A stretch of 64,000 nt of DNA from Stenotrophomonas sp. Ste86 (GTDB lineage Bacteria; Pseudomonadota; Gammaproteobacteria; Xanthomonadales; Xanthomonadaceae). The stretch's first letter is position 1; each line of letters opens with the position of its first letter. The stretch spans positions 1 to 64,000 of the forward strand of contig NZ_JALJRW010000016.1 in NCBI RefSeq assembly GCF_024519465.1, in the 5' to 3' direction. The position numbers and the translations under genes are program-made. Under the pieces are notes generated by a model. The model was not told where the DNA came from. It was given only the letters and a program-made list of their open reading frames with translations, and did not search any database. Below, one piece after another: positions 46,865-56,173 of the stretch.

Positions 46865-47449
46865 TCAGGCCATGGCGCCGCTGAGGTGTTCGTACAGGAT
46901 GGTGGCGCCGATGATGATCAGGATCACGCCACCGACGATTTCCGCGCGCTTGCCGACCAGGTTGCCCAGCACGCGGCCAAGCATGATGCCGGCGGTGACC
47001 ATGGTCAGGGTGCACAGGCCGATGACCAGTGCCATGACGCCGATGTTGACGTCGATGAAGGCCAGGCCGATGCCGACGGCCATCGCATCGATGCTGGTGG
47101 CAAAGCCGGTGACGGCCAGCCGCCAGAAGCCGTGGTGCTTGCGGGTGTCCTCGTCGTCGCCCTCGCCACCCTCATCGGGGCGGATGCCGTTGATGATCAT
47201 GTGCACGCCCAGCGCGCCCAGCAAGCCGAAGGCGATCCAGTGGTCGAAGGCTTCCACGTACTGCAGGGCCGCGCGGCCGAGCAGCCAGCCGATCACCGGG
47301 GTGATGCCTTCGATGACGCCGAAGATGAGGCCGGCGCGCAGCGCATCGGGGAAGCGGGGCTTGCGCATGGCCGCGCCTTTGCCGATCGCCGCAGCGAAGG
47401 CATCGGTGGACATGGCAAAGCCGATCAGCAGGATCGAAAGGGGCGACAT
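46865..47449 (-). CDS. mntP: manganese efflux pump MntP
   Basis: A 194-residue six-helix exporter that protects against excess Mn2+. Two repeats carry the conserved Asp motifs: [21 protein letters not shown] and [19 protein letters not shown]. An acidic loop (about 90-104, [11 protein letters not shown]) lies between them. A yybP-ykoY riboswitch is placed upstream on the same strand, as is usual for mntP. It is convergent with the CrbS-like gene and unrelated to the acetate genes around it. Confidence 0.94.
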   Translation of the reverse strand: MSPLSILLIGFAMSTDAFAAAIGKGAAMRKPRFPDALRAGLIFGVIEGITPVIGWLLGRAALQYVEAFDHWIAFGLLGALGVHMIINGIRPDEGGEGDDEDTRKHHGFWRLAVTGFATSIDAMAVGIGLAFIDVNIGVMALVIGLCTLTMVTAGIMLGRVLGNLVGKRAEIVGGVILIIIGATILYEHLSGAMA

Positions 47450-47461
47450 TGAGGGTCACAG

Positions 47462-47507
47462 CAGGTTGGGCGATGTCAGGCAACGGACCGCGCTCGCGCC
47501 CAACCTG
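47462..47507 (-). promoter_or_regulatory. expression-platform hairpin between riboswitch and mntP
   Basis: CAGGTTGGGCG (plus 47462-47472) pairs with CGCCCAACCTG (47497-47507) through an 11-bp perfect stem, 13 bases before the mntP start. A competing GTCAGG/CCTGAC pairing is visible in the same segment. No U-tract follows, so control of translation is more likely than termination. Confidence 0.6.
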
Positions 47508-47523
47508 ACGTTGCGCACGCGGA

Positions 47524-47634
47524 CCGCTGGTCTCGCCAACCATCATGGTTGCCCGCACCACGGCGCACTGGCCGAGTATGTTGATACGGGCGTTTCCTCA
47601 TCGCAGGAAACCGGCTACTCCCCAAGGGGACGCG
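47524..47634 (-). ncRNA. yybP-ykoY manganese riboswitch
   Basis: On the minus strand the leader contains the conserved pieces in order: GGGGAGTAGCC, a stem GGTTTCCTG...AGGAAACG, ATCAACATACTCGGCC, a variable stem, and GGCGAGACC. These closely resemble the E. coli mntP leader. Mn2+ binding to the two L-loops should raise mntP expression. It lies 75 bases before the mntP start. Confidence 0.93.
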
Positions 47635-47699
47635 AAGCTTAGCACCGGGCCTGCGGATTGGAGCGTTCACCGGCAATTGCGCAGGTAACGCTGGATTTC

Positions 47700-47866
47700 A
47701 TAGCCCCGGCTATAAGCCGGGGCGGGTAGAGCCGAGCCATGCTCGGCTGCTCCAACGCCGCAGATGTCATGGCCGGGCCGGGGTAGAGCCGAGCCATGCT
47801 CGGCTGCTCCAACGCCGCAGATGTCATAGCCGGGCCGGGGTAGAGCCGAGCCATGCTCGGCTGCTC
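47700..47866. repeat. 57-bp tandem array carrying SMAG palindromes
   Basis: GTAGAGCCGAGCCATGCTCGGC starts at 47726, 47783 and 47840, exactly 57 bases apart. Between the palindromes is a nearly identical filler (GCTCCAACGCCGCAGATGTCAT, then GCCGGGCCGGG). The first two units are complete and the third is cut after the palindrome. A separate hairpin (GCCCCGGCTATAAGCCGGGGC, 47702-47722) precedes the array. Unit sharing and lack of unique spacers rule out a CRISPR. Confidence 0.85.
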
Positions 47867-47904
47867 TTCGTTCCGGCACCACGCCCTCCACGCACGTCGT
47901 GGCT

Positions 47905-48570
47905 CTATTCCTCTTCCGGCGGCAACACGATCTGTTCTTCATCGATGGCCAGCTTGCCGGCCATCAGCACCGCCTGGGTGCGGTTGGTGACGCCGAGCTT
48001 GCGCAGGATCGCGGTGACATGCGCCTTGATCGTCGCCTCGGACACGTTGAGGTCGTAGGCGATCTGCTTGTTGAGGCGGCCGGCGCCGAGCATCTGCAGC
48101 ACCCGGAACTGCTGCGGGGTGAGCTCGCGCAGGCGCTGGCCGATCTCGCGCTCCTCGCGCCCGGTCTGCGGCACGTTGTGCGCTTCCGGCGGGGCCCAGG
48201 TTTCCCCGTCCAGGATCGTGCCCAGCGCGTGGCCGATGGTGTCCGAGTCGGCGGATTTGGGGATGAACCCGAACGCGCCGTGGTCAAGCGCGCGGCGCAT
48301 CACCGTCGGCTCTTCGCGTGCGGACACCACCACCACCGGCAGCTGCGGGTGCAGTGCCCGCATGTGCACCAGCGCGTTGAATCCCTGCGCACCGGGCATG
48401 TTGAGGTCCATCAGGACCAGGTCGGCGTCGGTGTGCTGGTCGGCCAGCTGGTACAGCGCTTCCACGCTGTCAGCCTCGAACAGCTGCACGCCAGGGATGA
48501 CGCGTTGCACGGCACCGCGAAGGGCTTCGCGGAACAGCGGGTGGTCATCGGCAATCAGGAGCGTTGTCAT
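47905..48570 (-). CDS. crbR: NarL/LuxR-type response regulator, CrbR-like
   Basis: A 221-residue regulator. The receiver has LLIADDHPLFREAL and phospho-acceptor Asp55 in LVLMDLNMPG; the LuxR-type helix-turn-helix has LNKQIAYDLNVSEATIKAHV. It sits between the CrbS-like kinase and acs, and convergent transcription does not intervene with acs, which reads the same way. CrbR in vibrios and pseudomonads is a LuxR-type regulator that activates acs, so this is the likely partner of the kinase at 43391. Start 48570 begins at MTTLLIADDHP; an ATG 12 bases upstream is possible. Confidence 0.8.
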   Translation of the reverse strand: MTTLLIADDHPLFREALRGAVQRVIPGVQLFEADSVEALYQLADQHTDADLVLMDLNMPGAQGFNALVHMRALHPQLPVVVVSAREEPTVMRRALDHGAFGFIPKSADSDTIGHALGTILDGETWAPPEAHNVPQTGREEREIGQRLRELTPQQFRVLQMLGAGRLNKQIAYDLNVSEATIKAHVTAILRKLGVTNRTQAVLMAGKLAIDEEQIVLPPEEE

Positions 48571-48629
48571 GGTGGGGGCCATGTTGCGGAGGCGTGCAGC
48601 GACGCAACGAAAAGTGTATCGAGATGACA

Positions 48630-48715
48630 GCCCCCCTGAGTCAGGGGGCGGCCGCGAAGCGGCGGGGCGTGGGTGCTGGGGAGACCAGGCCCACGATCCG
48701 TTTGCGGATCGTGGG
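48630..48715 (-). terminator. two hairpins between acs and the CrbR-like gene
   Basis: CCCACGATCCG...CGGATCGTGGG (48690-48715) and GCCCCCCTGAGTCAGGGGGC (48630-48649) lie downstream of acs on its strand. Neither has a clear T-tract. One may end acs transcripts; the CrbR-like promoter should lie between the second hairpin and 48570. Confidence 0.5.
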
Positions 48716-48769
48716 AGCGGCAGCGCACACGCGATGCCGCGGTCCCATCCTGCGCCTGGTGCCGCGGAA

Positions 48770-50713
<1,944 letters not shown>

Positions 50714-50747
50714 GGCACCCTCACTTGCAACAGGACTTGGGTTGTGC

Positions 50748-50769
50748 GGTCGCAACATAAGGTGCGACC
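50748..50769. promoter_or_regulatory. inverted repeat upstream of acs
   Basis: GGTCGCA-ACATAAGG-TGCGACC is a 7+7 bp inverted repeat 35 bases before the acs start. It could be an operator, for example for the CrbR-like regulator, or a leader hairpin. No established CrbR site was available for comparison. Confidence 0.45.
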
Positions 50770-51150
50770 TCTCCCCCTCAGTTTGCCGCATCCACCCTGC
50801 TTCGCGGTGGCTGGGTGGTTAGACCATGGTCGAACGCGGCAGGAACGCCGGGAACGGGTCAGGTTGGAGCGTGCGGTGTGGGCAGCAGGCGGCTGTCGGT
50901 GGGTGCCGGGTGCGTTTGGGCCCGTGGCAACGGGGCGTGGCGCTATCTGTGAGGAGTAGCGTACCGACCAACGGTCGGTACCTACCCAGGTGCCTGTGGC
51001 ACCTGCCGTCCGCCGTTGGCGTCCGGGTCGTGCCCGCCCGGCGGGCGAGTACGACTAATGGCCAATAGCCGTTGCGGGCGGGGCGGCCCCACTGTCGGCT
51101 GGACCGTGCACAGCGCGGCGTTCGCATTGCCACCCGGGAGAGAGGGCAAC
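50770..51150. other. divergent gap between acs and the DcaP-like porin
   Basis: About 380 bases. It contains a SMAG palindrome, GTACCGACCAACGGTCGGTAC plus CTAC, at 50961-50985. No gene and no confident promoter for the porin were found. The porin has GGGAGAGAGGG as ribosome-binding site. Confidence 0.6.
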
Positions 51151-52578
51151 ATGAGCCACCGTTTATTGAAGACGACACGCCGGCCGTTGGCGGCCGCCCT
51201 GTTCGTCGCATTGATCGCACCAGGCGTCGCATTCGCCGATACCGCCAAAGAGAAGGCGCTGGAAGCACGCATCGCCGAACTGGAGCGCCAGGTGCAGATG
51301 CTGGTCAACACCAGCCAGCAGCAACAGAGCCAGATCAGCCAGACCCAGACCGAGGTCACCGCGGTGAAGACCGTGCAGGCCCAGCAGCCGCTGGCCGCGC
51401 AGGTGCCCGCCGGCAAGCAGCCGATCCAGGTCACCACCATCACCCCGGGCGCGGCGCCGGGCACCACGGTCAAGATCGGTGGCTTCATCAAGGCCGACTT
51501 CCTGGCCACCCAGACCAGCGACGGCCAGCTTGCCGACGATGCCACCGGGCGCGCGCTGTACCTGCCCGGTCAGACCCCGGTCGCCGGTGCCGGCGGCAGC
51601 GGCAAGCGCTCGGACGTGGACTACAACGCCCACGCCAAGTTCTCGCGCTTCAACCTGGGCATCGACAACGTCAGTGACGCCGGCAACAAGGCCGGTGCAT
51701 TCTTCGAAATGGACTTCTTCGGCAATTCACTGGGCAACCAGACCGCCACCAACACCTATGGCGTCACCCTGCGGCATGCCTACATGTACTGGAACAACTG
51801 GCTGGCCGGCCAGACCTGGTCCAACTTCATGGATGCGGCCTCGCTGCCGGAAGCGGCCGATTTCGTCGGTCCCACCGATGGCGTGCTGTTCGTGCGCCAG
51901 GCGCAGATCCGCTACACCCAGGGCGGTTTCAGCGTCGCGCTGGAAAACCCGGAAACCACCGTGCTCACCGGCACCCGCAACCCGATTACCGGCGCGTGGA
52001 CCAACGTGGCCAGCAACTCCGATCGCGGCGCCCTGCCGGATCTGACCCTGCGCTATGGCTGGAAGGGCGACTGGGGCACCTTTGGCGTGGGCGCGGTCGT
52101 GCGCCAGCTCAAGGTGGACAACCAGACCACCAATGCCGATGCGGACAAGATCGGCGGCGGCCTGACCCTGGGCGGCAAGTGGGTGATGGGCAGCACCGAC
52201 ACCCTGCATTACCAGATCAGTGGCGGCGAGGGCATCGCCCGTTACGTCGGCCTTGGCGTCACCGCCGATACCGCCTACGACATCGCCCGCGACGAACTCA
52301 ACCCGACCGGCGTGCTGGCCGGCTACGTCGGCTGGCGCCACGCCTTCACCCCCAAACTGCGTACCAACCTGATCTACGCGCGCAGCGACTACGACAACGA
52401 TGGCAGCCTTGGCCCGCTGGTCACCAAGAGCGTGCAGAGCATCCGCGGCAACATCTTCTACACGCCGATGCCCAAGGTCGATATCGGCGCGGAATACATG
52501 TACGGCGTGCGTGAGATCGAGGACGGTCGCAAGGGCGATATCAACCGCCTGCAGTTCACCACCAAATACAGTTTTTGA
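51151..52578 (+). CDS. DcaP-like outer-membrane porin
   Basis: A 475-residue protein. A signal peptide (cleavage after AFA, about residue 29) is followed by a coiled coil (about 32-70, KALEARIAELERQVQMLV) and a beta-barrel that begins KIGGFIKADFLATQ and ends NRLQFTTKYSF. The coiled coil plus a barrel of about 380 residues resembles the trimeric DcaP family, which takes up dicarboxylic acids in Acinetobacter. It is 99 bases upstream of an MHS permease and divergent from acs, so uptake of small organic acids is a reasonable guess. Confidence 0.82.
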   Translation: MSHRLLKTTRRPLAAALFVALIAPGVAFADTAKEKALEARIAELERQVQMLVNTSQQQQSQISQTQTEVTAVKTVQAQQPLAAQVPAGKQPIQVTTITPGAAPGTTVKIGGFIKADFLATQTSDGQLADDATGRALYLPGQTPVAGAGGSGKRSDVDYNAHAKFSRFNLGIDNVSDAGNKAGAFFEMDFFGNSLGNQTATNTYGVTLRHAYMYWNNWLAGQTWSNFMDAASLPEAADFVGPTDGVLFVRQAQIRYTQGGFSVALENPETTVLTGTRNPITGAWTNVASNSDRGALPDLTLRYGWKGDWGTFGVGAVVRQLKVDNQTTNADADKIGGGLTLGGKWVMGSTDTLHYQISGGEGIARYVGLGVTADTAYDIARDELNPTGVLAGYVGWRHAFTPKLRTNLIYARSDYDNDGSLGPLVTKSVQSIRGNIFYTPMPKVDIGAEYMYGVREIEDGRKGDINRLQFTTKYSF

Positions 52579-52582
52579 ATGC

Positions 52583-52661
52583 GTGCCGGCCCACGGTCGG
52601 CACTCCAAAACTAGAAACCACCTGACCAACACTGCGATTGCCGACCTACGGTCGGCACTAC
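52583..52661. repeat. two SMAG-type palindromes
   Basis: GTGCCGGCCCACGGTCGGCAC (52583-52603) and GCCGACCTACGGTCGGC followed by ACTAC (52640-52661). They occupy most of the 99-base gap between the porin and permease genes and may weaken read-through. Confidence 0.7.
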
Positions 52662-52677
52662 CGAGGGGAAGCATCCC

Positions 52678-54333
52678 ATGTCATCCACACCCGTACCCGC
52701 AAAACCGCAACTTACCCAGGGACACAAGAAGGTCATCTTCGCGTCCAGCCTGGGCACTGTCTTCGAGTGGTACGACTTCTTCCTGTACGGCTCGCTGGCG
52801 GCGATCATCGCCAAGCAGTTCTTCAGCGGCGTCAACGAAACCACGGGCATGATCTTCGCCCTGCTGGCCTTCGCCGCCGGCTTCTTCGTGCGTCCGTTCG
52901 GCGCGGCGTTCTTCGGCAGCCTCGGCGACCGCATCGGCCGCAAGTACACCTTCCTGGTCACCATCCTGATCATGGGCATCTCGACCTTCCTGGTCGGCGT
53001 GCTGCCCAACTATGCGTCGATCGGCTTCGCCGCCCCGGTGATCCTGATCATCCTGCGCCTGGCCCAGGGCCTGGCGATGGGCGGTGAGTATGGTGGCGCG
53101 GCCACGTATGTCGCCGAGCATGCGCCGGCCGACAAGCGTGGCCTGTACACCAGCTTCATCCAGTGCACCGCGACGCTGGGCCTGTTCATGTCGCTGCTGA
53201 TCATCCTGGCCTGCCGCTACTTCCTCGGCAACGAGGCCTTCGAAGCCTGGGGCTGGCGCATCCCGTTCCTGGTCTCCATCGTGCTGCTGGGCGTGTCGGT
53301 GTGGATCCGCCTGCAGTTGAGCGAATCGCCGCTGTTCCAGCAGATGAAGGCCGAAGGCAAGGGCTCCAAGACCCCGTTCCGTGACAGCCTCAAGGACGGC
53401 AATCTCAAGCTGATGCTGCTGGTGCTGCTGGGTGCCGCCGCTGGCCAGGCCGTGGTCTGGTACGGCGGTCAGTTCTACGCGCTGTTCTTCCTGAGCAGCA
53501 TGCTCAAGGTCGATGCCACCACCTCCTACCTGCTGATCGCCGGTGCGCTCGCGCTGGGCGTGCCGTTCTTCATCTTCTTCGGCTGGCTGTCCGATCGCAT
53601 CGGCCGCAAGAAGATCATCCTGGCCGGCTGCCTGTTGGCCGCCATCACCTACATCCCGATCTTCAAGGGCCTGACCCACTTCGCCAACCCGGCCATCGAA
53701 GAAGCGCGCACCAATTCGCCGGCCCTGGTCGTGGCCGATCCGAACACCTGCTCGTTCCAGTTCGATCCGGTCGGCATGCGCAAGTTCACCAGCTCCTGCG
53801 ACGTGGCCACCGCGGCACTGACCAAGGCCGGCGTGCCGTATGAGGTCAAGCCGGCCGCCGCCGGTACCCTGGCGATCGTCAACGTGGGCAGCGCCAGCGT
53901 CGCCTCCTACGAGTCGGCCGGGCTGACCAAGGAGGACGGCAAGGCCAAGGCCGATGCGTTCGGTGCCGAGTTGAAGACCGCGCTGGCCGCCGCCGGCTAT
54001 CCGGCCAAGGCCGACAACGCGCGCATCAACATCCCCGGCACGATCTTCATGCTGTGGCTGCTGGTGCTGTACGTGACCATGGTCTACGGCCCGATCGCCG
54101 CCTATCTGGTCGAGCTGTTCCCGACCCGCATCCGCTACACCTCGATGTCGCTGCCGTACCACATCGGCAACGGCTGGTTCGGTGGCTTCCTGCCGGCGAT
54201 CTCCTTCGCGCTGGTGGCCGGCACCGGCAACCTCTACTACGGCCTGTGGTACCCGATCATCATCGCGTTGATGACGGTCGTGGTCGGTGGCTTGTTCCTG
54301 AAGGAAACCCGCGGGGTGGACATCACCAAATAG
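52678..54333 (+). CDS. MHS-family MFS transporter
   Basis: A 551-residue proton-coupled permease of the metabolite:H+ symporter family (relatives move 2-oxoglutarate, citrate or proline/betaine). SSLGTVFEWYDFFLYGSLAA, RPFGAAFFGSLGDRIGRK, the RLAQGLAMGGEYGGAATYVAEHAP block and GWLSDRIGRKKI are diagnostic. It is longer than the usual roughly 430 residues because of a soluble insert (about 335-450) between helices in the C-terminal half, with two Cys and an Ala/Lys-rich stretch. The substrate is unknown; acs, the porin and a dehydrogenase nearby suggest organic acids. A terminator follows. Confidence 0.88.
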   Translation: MSSTPVPAKPQLTQGHKKVIFASSLGTVFEWYDFFLYGSLAAIIAKQFFSGVNETTGMIFALLAFAAGFFVRPFGAAFFGSLGDRIGRKYTFLVTILIMGISTFLVGVLPNYASIGFAAPVILIILRLAQGLAMGGEYGGAATYVAEHAPADKRGLYTSFIQCTATLGLFMSLLIILACRYFLGNEAFEAWGWRIPFLVSIVLLGVSVWIRLQLSESPLFQQMKAEGKGSKTPFRDSLKDGNLKLMLLVLLGAAAGQAVVWYGGQFYALFFLSSMLKVDATTSYLLIAGALALGVPFFIFFGWLSDRIGRKKIILAGCLLAAITYIPIFKGLTHFANPAIEEARTNSPALVVADPNTCSFQFDPVGMRKFTSSCDVATAALTKAGVPYEVKPAAAGTLAIVNVGSASVASYESAGLTKEDGKAKADAFGAELKTALAAAGYPAKADNARINIPGTIFMLWLLVLYVTMVYGPIAAYLVELFPTRIRYTSMSLPYHIGNGWFGGFLPAISFALVAGTGNLYYGLWYPIIIALMTVVVGGLFLKETRGVDITK

Positions 54334-54357
54334 CGGTGAGCCGCACAGAATGAAGAC

Positions 54358-54383
54358 GGGGCCGCGATGCAGATCGCGGCCCC
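54358..54383 (+). terminator. intrinsic terminator after the MHS permease
   Basis: GGGGCCGCGAT-GCAG-ATCGCGGCCCC is followed by TTCTCGTT. It lies 25 bases past the stop. Confidence 0.85.
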
Positions 54384-54395
54384 TTCTCGTTCCCG

Positions 54396-54620
54396 GTAGT
54401 GCCGGCCGCTGGCCGGCAACCACGCACACCCATCCGAAGGCGACCACCGCCGGCCGCTGGCCGGCAACCACGCATACCCTTCCGAAGGCGACGTACTGCC
54501 GGCCGCTGGCCGGCTCTCCATGCGCTTTCGGAGGCGCATGTGAGGCTGCCGGCCAGCGGCCGGCACTACCCTTGCGCTTTCGGAGGCGCATGTGAGGCTG
54601 CCGGCCAGCGGCCGGCACTA
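54396..54620. repeat. cluster of five SMAG-type palindromes
   Basis: The stem GCCGGCCGCTGGCCGGC starts at 54401, 54449 and 54498, and its reverse form GCCGGCCAGCGGCCGGC at 54548 and 54600. Spacing is 48-52 bases. The first three are separated by CCGAAGGCGAC-type filler and the last two by its complement (GCTTTCGGAGGCGCATGTGAG), so the array flips orientation in the middle. Flanks keep GTAG or CTAC. Confidence 0.85.
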
Positions 54621-54663
54621 CCCCGTGACACGCGCTCACGCAGCGTCTCGCTATAGTCGCCCC

Positions 54664-56079
54664 ATGAGCGATGCCCACACCGATCCCACCGCACTGCCGG
54701 CGATCCTGCAGACCCTGCGTAGCGCCTGGCAGGCCAACCGCCCCTCGCTGGACCAGCGCCGCGACGACCTGCAGCGACTGCGCGCCGCGTTGAAGGCGCA
54801 GTTGCCGCAGATGGCCGAGGCCATCTCGGCCGACTTCGGCCACCGCTCCCCCCACGAATCGCTGATCGCCGACGGCATGACCGTGCTGGGCGAGATCGAT
54901 CACCTGCTCAAGCACCTGCGGCGCTGGGCGCGCCCGCGTCGGGTCGCCGTGGGGGTACGGTTCTGGCCGGCGCGCGCGCAGACCCGCGCGGTGCCGTTGG
55001 GCGTGGTCGGGGTGATCTCGCCGTGGAACTACCCGGTCAACCTGGCCCTGATACCGCTGGCCACCGCGATCGCCGCGGGCAACCACGTCATCCTCAAGCC
55101 CTCCGAACATACCCCGCGCACCAGCGCGTTCCTGCAGGCCCTGCTGGCCGAGGTGTTCCCCGCCGACCGTGTGGCGGTGGTGCAGGGCGACGGCGCGCTG
55201 GCCGGTGCGCTGGCCGGCTCACGCCTGGACCATCTGGTATTCACCGGCTCCACCGCGATCGGGCGCAAGGTCATGGCCGCCGCCGCGCCGCACCTCACCC
55301 CGTTGACCCTGGAGCTGGGCGGCAAATCGCCGGCGATCGTCTGCAGCGACTATCCGCTGGACAAGGCCGCCGCGCGCCTGGCCACCGGCAAGTGGTTCAA
55401 CGCGGGCCAGACCTGCATCGCACCGGATTACGTGCTGATCGATGGCGCCCGCCAACGCGAGCTGGTGCAGCAGCTGCAGACCCAGGTGCGCGCGCGGTAC
55501 GGCGATTTCAGTGATGCGTCGGACTACACCCGGATCATCCATGAAGGCCAGTACCAGCGGCTGCGTGGCTACCTCGACCAGGCCCGCGAACGCGGCGTGC
55601 CGGTGATCGAACTGGCCACTGTCGATCCCGAACGCGCCGCGCGCGAACGCCTGATCGTGCCGACCATCGTGCTCGACCCGCCTGCCGACCTGGACCTGAT
55701 GCAGGAGGAGATCTTCGGCCCGATCCTGCCGGTGTGCGCCTATCCGGACCTGGACGCGGCGCTGGCCGAGGTGCAGGGCCGCGACCGGCCGCTGGCGCTG
55801 TACGTCTTCAGCCACCAACGCGCCACCGTCGAGCGCGTGCTCGGCCAGGTGGTGGCCGGTGGCATCACCGTCAACGACACCCTGCTGCATTTCGCCATCA
55901 ACGACCTGCCGTTCGGTGGCGTCGGCCCGAGCGGCATGGGCGCGTATCACGGCCGCGCCGGCTTCGACGGGCTCAGCAAGCAGCTGCCGATCCTGTGGCA
56001 GTCGCGCTGGGCCGCCAGCGACCTGCTCAAGCCGCCGTATTCGAAGATCGCCGGGATGTTGAAGGCGCTGGTGCGCTGA
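54664..56079 (+). CDS. coniferyl-aldehyde-type aldehyde dehydrogenase
   Basis: A 471-residue NAD(P)-dependent aldehyde dehydrogenase. The fold motifs are [55 protein letters not shown] with Glu217, and [11 protein letters not shown] with catalytic Cys251. The CIAPDY form and length fit the coniferyl aldehyde dehydrogenase (CalB)/fatty-aldehyde group rather than betaine-aldehyde types. The ATG at 54664 lies just after the repeat cluster; a longer frame would run into repeats. It appears monocistronic. The real substrate could be an aromatic or long-chain aldehyde. Confidence 0.88.
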   Translation: MSDAHTDPTALPAILQTLRSAWQANRPSLDQRRDDLQRLRAALKAQLPQMAEAISADFGHRSPHESLIADGMTVLGEIDHLLKHLRRWARPRRVAVGVRFWPARAQTRAVPLGVVGVISPWNYPVNLALIPLATAIAAGNHVILKPSEHTPRTSAFLQALLAEVFPADRVAVVQGDGALAGALAGSRLDHLVFTGSTAIGRKVMAAAAPHLTPLTLELGGKSPAIVCSDYPLDKAAARLATGKWFNAGQTCIAPDYVLIDGARQRELVQQLQTQVRARYGDFSDASDYTRIIHEGQYQRLRGYLDQARERGVPVIELATVDPERAARERLIVPTIVLDPPADLDLMQEEIFGPILPVCAYPDLDAALAEVQGRDRPLALYVFSHQRATVERVLGQVVAGGITVNDTLLHFAINDLPFGGVGPSGMGAYHGRAGFDGLSKQLPILWQSRWAASDLLKPPYSKIAGMLKALVR

Positions 56080-56116
56080 GGGCCGCCGATGATCGGTCGG
56101 CGGCCACGCGGCTGCG

Positions 56117-56141
56117 GTAGGTACCGACCGTTGGTCGGTAC
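56117..56141. repeat. SMAG-type palindrome
   Basis: GTAG followed by GTACCGACCGTTGGTCGGTAC, in the 94-base convergent gap. It shares its stem with the copy at 50961. Confidence 0.75.
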
Positions 56142-56173
56142 GCTGTAACACTGAGGCAACGAGAAATCCGTAG

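Noticed and set aside
47700..47866. CRISPR-like spacing of repeats
   Set aside because: The material between palindromes is itself repeated, the units are 57-bp tandem copies of SMAG DNA, and no cas genes are present.
54396..54620. CRISPR array or attachment site
   Set aside because: The palindromes are SMAG stems found elsewhere in the window, the filler sequences are shared, and no integrase is adjacent.
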